DNA of 64,000 bases from Eisenbergiella tayi (GCF_001881565.1 NZ_MPDJ01000002.1:186001-250000), one strand, 5' to 3'; positions 18,534-27,240 are shown, counted from the first letter of the stretch. The notes: generated by a model from the letters alone, not told the origin. Translations and numbers: made by a program.

Positions 18534-19916
18534 CTATTTTCTTCTTTTTTCCCGTACGGGAAGTACAAACATCAGCAGTACGGAAAATACTAAAAATATC
18601 GCCGTATACACCGCACCCTTTTTCACCTGGAACCGGTCTGTGAACTTCAAATCCCGGCTGTTTACATACACCAGACTCAGATAATCCCCCGATGTTTTTT
18701 TATCATATTCCAGAAGCGTCGTTTTCATAAGCTGTGCATAATAAGTGAGTTCATTTTCCAGACCGGACAGCATTTCTTCGGCCTGCCGGTATTTCGCATC
18801 CTCAGCGGTGCTGTTCAGCATCTGTGTTATCGTATAATTATTTGTGGCAATCCCCAGCTGTTCCTTCGTCGCCTGAGACAGCCGTTCTTCCGCTTCCCTT
18901 GCAAAATAATCCACTCCGATCTGTGTCCGGGACATGTAGAATTCTCTGTTTTCATCCTCTGTGGGCACCAAAACAATAGAGGCCATATCCCTTTCATATT
19001 TATCTATCGCTTCCAGCCTTACCTGATAGGCGGTAAGATGCTTCATGTAATAAATATTGCTTATCCGGTTGATATAATTCAGTTTGGATATGTACTGTGT
19101 CCTGTCCCTGACCAGTCCGTTTTCCAGGACAAACGCCCGGTATCTTTCTATCTGGACATCCCTGAAGCTGTTGATTTTTTTCTCCAGAGAGGTAAATGTT
19201 TCCCCTGTCTCTTCAGACTGGAAGCTCCGGCTTTCCGCCTGCAGCATCACCGCATAAGTCTGGACACTGTCAGCCTTTGCATCAATAATATCTGCCATAT
19301 CGAGATAATCAGTATTATCCGTATCACTGAAATCCATTTCCAGTATGTTGGTTTTTCTGGAGTACATCTGAATAAATTTCTCATAATAACATTCAGCCAC
19401 GGAATTGACTACCTTTTCCGGATCCAGGCTTCTTGTTTTCCAGGAAGCCGCATATTCCAGATTATATTCCGTAGAAATATAATACTGGTCAATAGAAATT
19501 GTTTCTCCGTCATCTACAGGTGTTACAAGCAGGCAGCCCTTCAGTTCCTCTGCGGTCACACCGGAAAAACCGCCCTTCACAATAGCTGCCTCCAGCACAT
19601 CGTCATCCAGTATCTCCGAAACGCTGAACTTGGTATTATTAGGATTTAAGCCACTGGAGGAGGACGGATAATTCAGGCCGATTCGTATAGTGGCCTCCGT
19701 CATTCTTGTGATTTCCAGCGACAGGACAAAGAAAGCAATATAGATTACCCCGGCAAGTATGATTATCCAGAAACGGCGTTTGAAATGCCTCATCCCTGTC
19801 TTCAGGGTATCCACAATATTCTTTTTCCCCTGTGCCAGTATTCCTGTCAGGCATAACAAAGAAAGCAAAAGCGGAATCCCAATCATTACATAATCAAGCA
19901 GCTTACTTATTTTCAT
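18534..19916 (-). CDS. second Wzz-like membrane protein of the EPS operon
   Basis: A 460-aa protein starting MKISKLLDYVMIGIP. It has two N-terminal membrane helices (about 9-28 and 47-68), a long mostly helical extracellular part (about 75-425) and a C-terminal helix (YTAIFLVFSVLLMFVLP) ending in basic residues. This is the PCP/Wzz architecture with an extra N-terminal helix and no kinase or GGDEF module. The start at 19916 lies just after the phosphoesterase stop and has GGAAGAG upstream. Paired with 16473 it probably forms a hetero-oligomeric length-control complex with Wzy. Primary-sequence support is modest; topology and context carry the call. Confidence 0.7.
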   Translation of the reverse strand: MKISKLLDYVMIGIPLLLSLLCLTGILAQGKKNIVDTLKTGMRHFKRRFWIIILAGVIYIAFFVLSLEITRMTEATIRIGLNYPSSSSGLNPNNTKFSVSEILDDDVLEAAIVKGGFSGVTAEELKGCLLVTPVDDGETISIDQYYISTEYNLEYAASWKTRSLDPEKVVNSVAECYYEKFIQMYSRKTNILEMDFSDTDNTDYLDMADIIDAKADSVQTYAVMLQAESRSFQSEETGETFTSLEKKINSFRDVQIERYRAFVLENGLVRDRTQYISKLNYINRISNIYYMKHLTAYQVRLEAIDKYERDMASIVLVPTEDENREFYMSRTQIGVDYFAREAEERLSQATKEQLGIATNNYTITQMLNSTAEDAKYRQAEEMLSGLENELTYYAQLMKTTLLEYDKKTSGDYLSLVYVNSRDLKFTDRFQVKKGAVYTAIFLVFSVLLMFVLPVREKRRK

Positions 19917-19935
19917 AATTCTCTTCCATCCCTTC

Positions 19936-20850
19936 TTATCTCGGACTGATATCCACAACAACCAACTCCGGTTTATTATTGATTCTCGGTATCAGCCCAT
20001 GATTGCCCAGCCCTCTGGTCACAATCAGGTTCCCTTCTCCCCATGGATACAGCCCTCCTGCATACTCAGGGAAAAATCCCGTATCCCAATGAAACAGACC
20101 TCCGATACCGGGTATTCTGATGAGGCCCCCGTGATAATGCCCCGCCACTCCCAAATCCACCTTTGCGGACTGCAGTCTTTCTGTAAAAAGGTCCGGATAA
20201 TGAGCCATGAGAATTTTGTATTCCTTTCCTTCTTCGAATTCCGCCTCAAACTGCGCATCTTCCTCATTATAGGTTTCCGCATTTGCCGCCATTGCCCCAA
20301 TTTTAAGGACATTGCCATTCACCGTAATTGTTTCATAATTTGTATACATGAAATGGACGCCTGCTTCATACAGATATTTATCCAGAGGCACCTTTTTCCC
20401 TGTATACATCAGATTCCCTTCATGATTCCCCAATATGTAATAAACCGGCGCGATCTTTACCAGATAACCGCACAAATCAACAATCCCGGATACATCTGAA
20501 TCCGTGTCGTTTATCATATCTCCCGCCATTAAAATAAGATCCGGTTCCAGTTCCTGAAGCTGCGTTTTCAGCCGCTCATTCTTTTCCCCGAACGTTCCGC
20601 TGTGAAGATCCGCCATGATAACCAGCCTTAGAGGAGAATTGATTTGATCCGAGCTGAGCTGGTAATATGTCAGTTCGATTTGTTTGTTATCAATGAAATC
20701 GGATTTCAGAATCACTGCAGAACACAGAACCACAATTATCCCCAGAATAAGCATGATGCGGATTCTTCTGCGTTTTCTCCTCTTTTTCAATCGGAGTATC
20801 TCTTTTCTTACCGCCTCGCTTCGGAAACCTTTTCTCTCCAAATCCTCCAA
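19936..20850 (-). CDS. membrane-anchored calcineurin-like metallophosphoesterase
   Basis: A 304-aa protein with a very basic N-terminus (KKRRKRRRIRI), then one membrane helix (MLILGIIVVLCSAVIL), so the enzyme domain lies outside. All metallophosphoesterase motifs are present: DLHSG, GDMIND, GNHEG, AHYPD and GHYHGG. It resembles the YaeI/YkuE group, which acts on lipid or lipid-linked phosphates. The start is TTG at 20850, supported by GGAGG 7 bp upstream. It overlaps the preceding GT4 gene by 43 bp. In an EPS operon it might recycle the undecaprenyl carrier or remove a phosphate decoration (inference). Confidence 0.85.
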   Translation of the reverse strand: MEDLERKGFRSEAVRKEILRLKKRRKRRRIRIMLILGIIVVLCSAVILKSDFIDNKQIELTYYQLSSDQINSPLRLVIMADLHSGTFGEKNERLKTQLQELEPDLILMAGDMINDTDSDVSGIVDLCGYLVKIAPVYYILGNHEGNLMYTGKKVPLDKYLYEAGVHFMYTNYETITVNGNVLKIGAMAANAETYNEEDAQFEAEFEEGKEYKILMAHYPDLFTERLQSAKVDLGVAGHYHGGLIRIPGIGGLFHWDTGFFPEYAGGLYPWGEGNLIVTRGLGNHGLIPRINNKPELVVVDISPR

Positions 20851-21914
20851 TAGTATGCCTCCAGTGTTCTTATATTTTTTTGAAGCGTAAATTTATCCTG
20901 TATGACAGAAAAACCATTCTTGCTGAATTCTTCCCGCTGCAACGGATCATTCAAAAGGGAAATCATCCTTTCCGCCAGCGAATCCTTATCACCCGGCTGA
21001 ATAAGAAAACCGTTTTTACCGTTCTCTATCACCTCAGGAATAGAAGCGATATCCGTACTGATATTCGGTATCCCTCTGGCCATTGTCTCCAATATGCTCA
21101 TCGGCAGTCCCTCCCCATATGACGGCAGGACATGTATGGCCGCCCTTCCTAAAAACTCCGCTTTCTTTTCAGCTTCCGCCCAGCCGATATACGCAATCCG
21201 GTGCCGGATTCCCAGTTCTTCTGCAAATGAGGCCGCGCCTGCTGTTTCACCGTCTCCGCAAAGATAGCATTTCGTCTTTTGGGGGATCTTGTCATCTGCC
21301 GCTTTCAGCGCCTGAAGGAAATCGTAGGTTCCCTTCCTCTGTCCCAGCTTTCCTAAAAGAATGATGTCTGAAGCATTTCCTGTATAAGGATTTTCCTCCG
21401 GTACATTAACCGCGTTATACAGTACCTCTATTTTGGCCCCGGGCGCTTTTTCCCTGTATTTTTCTGCCAGAAGGGAACTCAATACCAGATTCAGCTCCGC
21501 TTCCTCCAGCGCCTTTTTCACCCATTTTCTTCTTCCCGCCGAAAGCGTATGATAAAAAGCTTCAAATTCCGCGCTGTGATGATGGAGGATTACCGGGATA
21601 TGGAATCTGTGGCACAGTCTTTCCACCATTGCCTTGCGGTAAAAGCTTCCTCTCTCAGCCATATGTAAATGTGCCATATCGACTTTATGGGACAGAAGCA
21701 GCTTCATAATACGCAGATATGCAGTCAGGAAATAAACAGCCTTGGCGATACCGGAGCCTTCTTTGTGAGTCGCCACAAAAATAAAATCCACGCTCTTCCA
21801 TTCCCGGGACTCCAGATAATTTTTAACCACGGTTACCATGCCGCCTTTAAAGGTATTGATGTCCGAGCAGCACATCAGTATACAAAGCCTGCTTTTCTCC
21901 CCGCTTTTTTTCAT
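20808..21914 (-). CDS. GT4 family glycosyltransferase (EPS locus, first)
   Basis: A 368-aa GT-B enzyme. The N-terminal domain has the FKGGMVTVVKNYLE acceptor-loop pattern. The C-terminal domain has IILLGKLGQRKGTYDFLQAL and LPSYGEGLPMSILETMARG (EX7E site), then an STDIASIPEVIENGKNGF pattern typical of WcaI/EpsD-like GT4 proteins. It is a cytoplasmic enzyme for one step of the repeat unit. The start overlaps the WecG-type stop (ATGA), with GGGGAAA upstream. Confidence 0.88.
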   Translation of the reverse strand: MKKSGEKSRLCILMCCSDINTFKGGMVTVVKNYLESREWKSVDFIFVATHKEGSGIAKAVYFLTAYLRIMKLLLSHKVDMAHLHMAERGSFYRKAMVERLCHRFHIPVILHHHSAEFEAFYHTLSAGRRKWVKKALEEAELNLVLSSLLAEKYREKAPGAKIEVLYNAVNVPEENPYTGNASDIILLGKLGQRKGTYDFLQALKAADDKIPQKTKCYLCGDGETAGAASFAEELGIRHRIAYIGWAEAEKKAEFLGRAAIHVLPSYGEGLPMSILETMARGIPNISTDIASIPEVIENGKNGFLIQPGDKDSLAERMISLLNDPLQREEFSKNGFSVIQDKFTLQKNIRTLEAYYWRIWREKVSEARR

Positions 21915-22672
21915 TGTGATTTCCCCGGCCTGTATTTCAGCACCATCCTCAAAATTTGAATATCATCTATAAAGTATCTTTTGAACAGCCTCTTGGGTTC
22001 CTGAAGGAAACGGAAAAACCACTCCAGTCCGTATCTGCTCATCCAGGCCGGGCACCGCTTAACATTTCCTGCCAGGAAATCAATTGTCGCCCCTGCACAT
22101 ATGGAAATGCCCGCCTTATATGTATCCCGGTTTTCGTACACATACCTTTCCTGCTTCGGGCATCCCAGACAGACAATAACGATATCCGGTCCGGCACTAT
22201 GAATGGCAGCATTCATTTTTTCTATTTCCTCCGGCTGGTTTTCAAAGCCATAAGGAGGCGAGTACCAGCCGGAAATCTGAATTCCCGGATATTTCATCAA
22301 CAGATTTTCCGCTGCCCTTTCTGCCACGCCCTCTCCCCCGCCGGCCAGAAAAAGCTTTTTTCCTTTCTGTGCCGCCATCCGGCAAAGCTCGGGGACAAAA
22401 TCGGAACCTGAAATTTTTTCCGGAAGAGGTGTTTTAAACAGCTTCGAAATCCAGATAATCGGCATGCCATCTGCCAGAACCATTTCCGACTCATTCAAAG
22501 CCTGTTTCAAAAGTTCGTCTTTCTCCGCTTTTATAGCCACATCCACATTTACGAACATAATGCTGGTCCTCTTTTTTTCTTCTATATTACGGAATACCTC
22601 CTCAAGGAGCTGTTCCTGTTTTACAGCATTAAAACGGATATCGAGCATTTTTATCTTCGTTTCTTCTCTCAT
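21911..22672 (-). CDS. WecG/TagA/CpsF family glycosyltransferase (GT26)
   Basis: A 253-aa protein from the ATG at 22672 (MREETKIKML), preceded by GAGGAC and 19 bp after the previous stop. Family hallmarks: FVNVDVAIKAE, the ADGMPIIW stretch with the catalytic-type Asp, FLAGGGEGVAERAAENL, VCLGCPKQE and a basic C-terminal tail that contacts the membrane (RLFKRYFIDD). GT26 enzymes transfer N-acetylmannosamine or a related sugar to lipid-PP-GlcNAc, an early step of teichoic acid or EPS lipid-linked synthesis. The priming transferase it would follow is not in this window. Confidence 0.88.
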   Translation of the reverse strand: MREETKIKMLDIRFNAVKQEQLLEEVFRNIEEKKRTSIMFVNVDVAIKAEKDELLKQALNESEMVLADGMPIIWISKLFKTPLPEKISGSDFVPELCRMAAQKGKKLFLAGGGEGVAERAAENLLMKYPGIQISGWYSPPYGFENQPEEIEKMNAAIHSAGPDIVIVCLGCPKQERYVYENRDTYKAGISICAGATIDFLAGNVKRCPAWMSRYGLEWFFRFLQEPKRLFKRYFIDDIQILRMVLKYRPGKSQ

Positions 22673-22691
22673 GCCTGTCCTCTTTTCCGGT

Positions 22692-24008
22692 TTAATCTCC
22701 TTCTTCCCTTCCCAATAAAAAATCAACAAACTCCGCCAGGCTGCCGCAGGTGAAATCGGCGTTTTGCAGTCCTCCCACTCCGGCCGTATGACAGCCGGCC
22801 GCTTTCCCGGCCCTCATATCCCTTTCACTGTCCCCTGCCATCCAGGAATTCTTCAAATCAATATTGAATTTATCCGCTGCCTTCAAAAGCATGCCCGGTT
22901 CCGGTTTTCTGCAGCTGCATGGAATTTTCAGGGATGCAACCTCCCCGGGAAATCCTCCGTCCGGGTGATGCGGACAATAGAAAATATCATCCACATACGC
23001 CCCCTGTTCTCCCAAAAGAGTTTCCATCCTGTCGTGTATCTCCCGAAGCTGTTCCTCCGTAAGCTCCCCTCTGGCAATAACCGGCTGATTCGTCACGACA
23101 ATGACAAGATATCCACTCTCATTCAGTCTCTTAACCGCCTTCCCCGTACCGGGAAGAAGCACCAAAGCTTCCGGTGTCCGTATATATCCCCGGTATTCAT
23201 TCATCGTGCCGTCTCTGTCAAGAAATACGGCTTTCTGCCTGCGGGAAAGATTCCGTTTTTCCACCTTGCCCTTCAAAAGATCCCTTTCCACCATCCGGTA
23301 TCGTTCCGGGGTTCCCATATCCTTTACATATTCCGGCGACATATATGCGTACAGCTGTCTGTCTTCAATTAATGGCCGGAGTATCTCTCTGTCCAGATCC
23401 ACCCTTTGAGGCTGTTTGAAAAGACCTCTTCTCTCCGCGTGCAAAAACAATCCGGGCGATAGGATATGTATGCCTGCATTCACTCTGTTTCCATACCATT
23501 TTCTCTTGTCCTCTTTATGCAGCCATTCCCTGACAAGCCCCTTTTCATCCGCTTCTATTATCCCGCTGTCAAACGGATGGTCATTGGGGTGTGTTAAAAT
23601 GGTTGCTAACCCTCCAAAGGTCTGATGTGCCTTATAAAAACGCTCTAAATCGATATCAAAAATGATATCTCCATTGATAAGGAGAAAATCTTCCTTCATC
23701 GTATCCTTCAGATAATAAAGCGCCCCTGCCGTGCCTAACGGGCTTTCTTCATTTATATATTTCAGCGGAATACCGATATTCCTTCCTCCTGCCGGCGCCG
23801 CTCCGGTACCGTCACCAAAATATTCTCTGATCACGTGCCCCAAATACCCCGTAACGAGTATCACTTCATCGATTTCCTGTTTTTTCAGCCACTGCAGCTG
23901 ATATTCCAAGATTGGTTTACCGCAGAGCCTGAACATCGGCTTGGGTATACTGCTGTCCAGAGAAGCTATTCTTTTTCCCCGGCCGCCTGCCATGATAACC
24001 GCCTTCAT
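22692..24008 (-). CDS. HddC-like nucleotidyltransferase fused to GmhB-like HAD phosphatase
   Basis: A 438-aa two-domain enzyme. Residues 1-235 are a sugar-phosphate nucleotidyltransferase (MKAVIMAGGRGKRI, KPMFRLCGKPILEYQ, LLINGDIIFD), as in D-glycero-alpha-D-manno-heptose-1-P guanylyltransferase HddC and mannose-1-P guanylyltransferases. Residues about 255-430 are a GmhB-type HAD phosphatase (KAVFLDRDGTMNE, VVTNQPVIARG, a CPHHPDGG/CSCRKPEPGML zinc loop, GDSERDMRAG). Together they would remove the 7-phosphate of heptose-1,7-bisphosphate and make GDP-heptose in the cytoplasm. HddA (25859) provides the preceding kinase step. GmhA isomerase is not in the window. Good ribosome site (GGAG). Confidence 0.88.
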   Translation of the reverse strand: MKAVIMAGGRGKRIASLDSSIPKPMFRLCGKPILEYQLQWLKKQEIDEVILVTGYLGHVIREYFGDGTGAAPAGGRNIGIPLKYINEESPLGTAGALYYLKDTMKEDFLLINGDIIFDIDLERFYKAHQTFGGLATILTHPNDHPFDSGIIEADEKGLVREWLHKEDKRKWYGNRVNAGIHILSPGLFLHAERRGLFKQPQRVDLDREILRPLIEDRQLYAYMSPEYVKDMGTPERYRMVERDLLKGKVEKRNLSRRQKAVFLDRDGTMNEYRGYIRTPEALVLLPGTGKAVKRLNESGYLVIVVTNQPVIARGELTEEQLREIHDRMETLLGEQGAYVDDIFYCPHHPDGGFPGEVASLKIPCSCRKPEPGMLLKAADKFNIDLKNSWMAGDSERDMRAGKAAGCHTAGVGGLQNADFTCGSLAEFVDFLLGREEGD

Positions 24009-24032
24009 TCCGGATTTTTCTCCTTCCTGCAG

Positions 24033-24242
24033 CTATTCCCTGCCCTTAACCTCCCGGTCTTCCTTTTCCTCTTCCTGCGCACCTTTCAGCTGTTTGATTT
24101 GCTCTTCCAGTTCTGATTTTTCCTTCTTCAGGATTTCCATTTCACTGAGCAGAAAATCGATATACTCCAGAACATCTTCTTTCTTATAACCGCCGAAAAC
24201 CGAGGTGCGCAATGCCTCCAATCCGTTACTCCAATTTTCCAT
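24033..24242 (-). CDS. small DivIVA-like coiled-coil protein
   Basis: A 69-aa protein. The first 30 residues (LRTSVFGGYKKEDVLEYIDFL) match the start of DivIVA/GpsB-type proteins, where a GY-turn precedes the coiled coil; the rest is a short charged coiled coil rich in E and K. Full DivIVA is about 160 aa or more, so this is only the N-terminal module. The frame sits exactly in the operon: it overlaps the ligase stop by 17 bp, GAAGG precedes its ATG, and the next gene starts 24 bp on. It could tether EPS assembly to curved membrane or the division site (inference). Confidence 0.7.
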   Translation of the reverse strand: MENWSNGLEALRTSVFGGYKKEDVLEYIDFLLSEMEILKKEKSELEEQIKQLKGAQEEEKEDREVKGRE

Positions 24243-25818
24243 CTGCCTTCACTACCTTCTTTTCCCTTTCGCTTATCGCGCTTTTCAATTGTTCCATCAC
24301 TACTTTCCCGCTGGCATTTACCGGAAATTCTTCAAATGTATACAAATATGCAGGAACTTTAAAATCGGCAAGATATTTTCTCACATAATCCTGTACCTGC
24401 TCCAGGGAACATTGTCTGTCATTTTCCCATATAACGCATGCGGCCACCTCTTCCTGAAGGACCTGCGCCTTTATCCCCACCACTTTTACTTCTTTTACCT
24501 CAGGCATCTGGACAATCACATTTTCTATTTCTGCCGGAGCAATATTTTCCCCTCCGCGCAGTATGATATCCTTTATCCTTCCCGTCACATGAAGATATCC
24601 TCCTTCATCCAGATATCCCCAGTCCTGTGTATGCAGCCATCCGTCCTCATCAATGACCTGCGCGGTTTCCTCGTCTTTCCTGTAATACCCCTTCATCACA
24701 AGATATCCTCTGGTCTGGATTTCTCCCTCTTCTCCTGCCGACGCGGCCCGGTTTTCCTCTTTTCTCCATATCCTCACCTCCACATGCTCCATGAGGGTTC
24801 CCGAAGTGCCCGCCTTTGTTTCGATTGGGTCGTCCCATCGGGATATCGTCACAGCCGGAGAGGATTCTGTCTGTCCGAATGCCGTCTGCAGATGAGGTAT
24901 CTTCGTTTTTTCATATATTCTGTAATACTCAGAGGGTATAATCGGAGAACCTGCCATCAAACCGCTTTGCAATGAACTGATATCATATTGAGAGAAATGC
25001 TTATTATGGATTAATGCAAGATAAAAAGTTGGAACTCCATTAAATACGGTACAGCGGTATTTCTCAATTACCTCCAGTGCCTCCGTACTGCTGAAGCAGG
25101 GAAGCAGCCTCAATGAGGCCCCGCTGCATATGGCCCCCAGGATTCCCACCGTAACACCGAAGCAATGAAATAAGGGCACTGCAGTGCACATGACATCACT
25201 TCCGCTCCAATGCATCCGTTCCACCATGCCTGCGGCATTATTCACCAGATTATAATGTGTCAGCATTACCCCTTTCGCCCTGCCGGATGTACCGGAAGTA
25301 AATAAAATACTGATCACATCATCACAGGACAATGTCTCTTCCGCCCTTCGCAGCATTCCCCTGTCTTTTGCATCCGCTGTTTCCGCCTTATGCACCATCT
25401 CTGTCATAGAGATGATCTGTTTCAGGCAGGGCGTTTTATCTCTTTCCATTTTCTGAAGCAAAGGAAAGAGAGAGCCATTTTTTCCGTCACTGTAAATAAT
25501 ATATTTAATATCATTTTCCCTTACCAGCACTTCCAGCTCACTGATCGTAAGGGAAATATTCACAAGAACACTGATCACTCCAAGCCTTGCCAGTGCCAGA
25601 TACGTAATCACCCAATCTGTGCTGTTGACTCCCCAAACAGCCGCATGATCCCCTTTTTTCAGGCCCAGCTGCAGATAAAGCAGAGCCAGCTTTTCCGCGG
25701 AATCAGCCGTTTCTTTCCAGCTGCAGCTTTTATGGCTGTCTCCGATACAGGCAGCATCCGGAGTCAGCCGCACCCGTTCCTTCAATAATTGTCCGATTGT
25801 AATTTTCCTCAGTTCCAT
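24226..25818 (-). CDS. class I adenylate-forming acid-CoA/acyl ligase
   Basis: A 530-aa ANL-superfamily enzyme. Motifs: ILFTSGTSGRAKGVMLTH (P-loop), TAFGQTESSPAV (A5), the GWLHTQDWGYLDEGGYL Asp motif, and RIKDIILRGGENIAPAEIE hinge followed by the C-terminal Lys in NASGKVVMEQL. It activates a carboxylic acid with ATP and usually passes it to CoA; the fold resembles medium/long-chain acyl-CoA synthetases. Second gene of the EPS operon, 40 bp after HddA and coupled to the small coiled-coil gene. No acyl-carrier protein gene is nearby. It may supply an acyl group for polymer decoration by the acyltransferases downstream (inference). Confidence 0.85.
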   Translation of the reverse strand: MELRKITIGQLLKERVRLTPDAACIGDSHKSCSWKETADSAEKLALLYLQLGLKKGDHAAVWGVNSTDWVITYLALARLGVISVLVNISLTISELEVLVRENDIKYIIYSDGKNGSLFPLLQKMERDKTPCLKQIISMTEMVHKAETADAKDRGMLRRAEETLSCDDVISILFTSGTSGRAKGVMLTHYNLVNNAAGMVERMHWSGSDVMCTAVPLFHCFGVTVGILGAICSGASLRLLPCFSSTEALEVIEKYRCTVFNGVPTFYLALIHNKHFSQYDISSLQSGLMAGSPIIPSEYYRIYEKTKIPHLQTAFGQTESSPAVTISRWDDPIETKAGTSGTLMEHVEVRIWRKEENRAASAGEEGEIQTRGYLVMKGYYRKDEETAQVIDEDGWLHTQDWGYLDEGGYLHVTGRIKDIILRGGENIAPAEIENVIVQMPEVKEVKVVGIKAQVLQEEVAACVIWENDRQCSLEQVQDYVRKYLADFKVPAYLYTFEEFPVNASGKVVMEQLKSAISEREKKVVKADGKLE

Positions 25819-25858
25819 CTGTTTTCTCTTTTCCTATATCTGTATAAATATCCCCGGC

Positions 25859-26935
25859 TTAATGATGTATCTCCGCCTTTTCCCATTTGTTGCTGTAATC
25901 GTCGTACCAGACATCATCCTCAATCACCCTTTTTTCTCCCTGAGGCACATAGGTTTCCGGTACATAATAAATAACGCTTGCCCCCTGTTCTTCAAAACGG
26001 AAAGGCACATAAAGCAAATCATTCAGTGCATAGCGGACCGCCGCCTGCTTATCGAGCTCCGCGTAAAACAATATAAATCCGCCGCCCCCAGCACCCAGCA
26101 CCTTGCCGCCGAGCGCACCGGCTTTTTTTGCCTTCTCATATATCTCATCAATTTTTTCTGTTGATATATCCTTATTAAGGCTTCTTTTCAGTTTCCAGCT
26201 ATAGTCCAGCAGACGGCCGAAATCATTTAGGTCACGTTCCGGATTTACCAGAATTTTCTCAGCTTCTTCCGTCAGGCTTTTCATTTCAAGCAAATCCTGT
26301 ATTTTGTCCTTCAGACATTTCCTTGTTGATACCTGTATATCAAAGGAAAATCTGGCAAAACCGGTGAAAAACAGCATAAGGTTCGAATTCAGCTTCCTTT
26401 TTCTGATAGGATATACAATCACCGGATCCACACGGTACCCTGTGGAATCAAAGGTTATTTTATTCAGTCCGCCAAAGGATGAGGCAATCTGATCCTGAAG
26501 GCCCCCTACCTCTTTGCATAATCCCCTTTCCAGGTAAATGGCCTCATCGGCCAAAGCTTTTTTATCCCGGTACTGTCCCTTAATCAGATGGAATGCATTC
26601 AGCATCCCCACCGCAAAAGAACTGCTCGTTCCCAAACCAGAGTGTTTCGGCAAATCCGCTTCATAGGTCAGCCGGATTTCGTGGATATCCAGCTCTCTCA
26701 TGGCTTCCCGAATCATCGGATGCTGAACCTCACTGATAAAATTGACTCTTTCAATCTGTGAGTAGCAGATTTCAGATGTATATTCAAAAAAACGAGGCAG
26801 ATGTCTGACTGTCACATAGCAATATTTGTCAAATGTTGTTGATAATACGGAGCCGCCATATTCCTTGAAAAATTCCGAAAAATCTGTTCCTCCTCCAAAA
26901 AAAGACATTCTGAACGGTGTTTTTGTTATTATCAT
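25859..26935 (-). CDS. hddA: D-glycero-alpha-D-manno-heptose 7-phosphate kinase (GHMP)
   Basis: A 358-aa GHMP kinase with the HddA-type opening MIITKTPFRMSFFGGGTDF, ATP loop LPKHSGLGTSSSFAVG and C-terminal GGKVLGAGGGGFILF. HddA phosphorylates heptose-7-P at C1 on the way to GDP-D-glycero-alpha-D-manno-heptose, used in S-layer glycans and capsules. The fused HddC-GmhB protein at 22692 supplies the next two steps, which strongly supports this over other GHMP kinases. It is the first gene of the EPS operon; its start lies about 95 bp past the left recombination site of the invertible promoter. Confidence 0.88.
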   Translation of the reverse strand: MIITKTPFRMSFFGGGTDFSEFFKEYGGSVLSTTFDKYCYVTVRHLPRFFEYTSEICYSQIERVNFISEVQHPMIREAMRELDIHEIRLTYEADLPKHSGLGTSSSFAVGMLNAFHLIKGQYRDKKALADEAIYLERGLCKEVGGLQDQIASSFGGLNKITFDSTGYRVDPVIVYPIRKRKLNSNLMLFFTGFARFSFDIQVSTRKCLKDKIQDLLEMKSLTEEAEKILVNPERDLNDFGRLLDYSWKLKRSLNKDISTEKIDEIYEKAKKAGALGGKVLGAGGGGFILFYAELDKQAAVRYALNDLLYVPFRFEEQGASVIYYVPETYVPQGEKRVIEDDVWYDDYSNKWEKAEIHH

Positions 26936-27032
26936 ATCCTATCTCATCCCTCTGTTTTTTCCTGAAACCGCCTCATAATCTGTATATCCGCTTTCGTTTT
27001 ACATTGATACCGATATCCTTCTGTATGCAAAA

Positions 27033-27074
27033 AAAACTTTTACTACAGAATTATGGTTCTGTAGTAAAAGTTTT
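27033..27074 (-). terminator. left recombination site doubling as terminator (blocks leftward transcription)
   Basis: A perfect 18-bp stem, 27033-27050 with 27057-27074, and a 6-nt loop that is the crossover spacer. Reading leftward it ends in eight U (A-run 27029-27036, four of them in the stem). Half of each stem arm lies inside the invertible segment, so inversion would leave only 6 contiguous pairs plus 3 after a mismatch. As sequenced it should stop transcripts before hddA. Confidence 0.75.
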
Positions 27075-27136
27075 CTCTCTTTTCTATATGGATAAATAAA
27101 TATCCTATTTTCCGGTTAAAAATAGCGTAAAACCTC

Positions 27137-27165
27137 AGCCTGTTAATGTTAGGCATTAACAGGCT
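27137..27165. promoter_or_regulatory. 12-bp perfect hairpin or dyad inside the invertible segment
   Basis: AGCCTGTTAATG (27137-27148) and its exact reverse complement (27154-27165) with a 5-nt loop. There is only a short T-run on either side, so it is a weak terminator at best. It lies about 75 bp upstream of the -35 box of the promoter in the segment and could instead be a regulator binding site. Confidence 0.5.
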
Positions 27166-27240
27166 TATTGAGTTTTGTGCAATTATTTCAATTCTCTTTC
27201 ACAATCTTATTTGATTTTTTGCTGCTTTGGTATTATTTTG

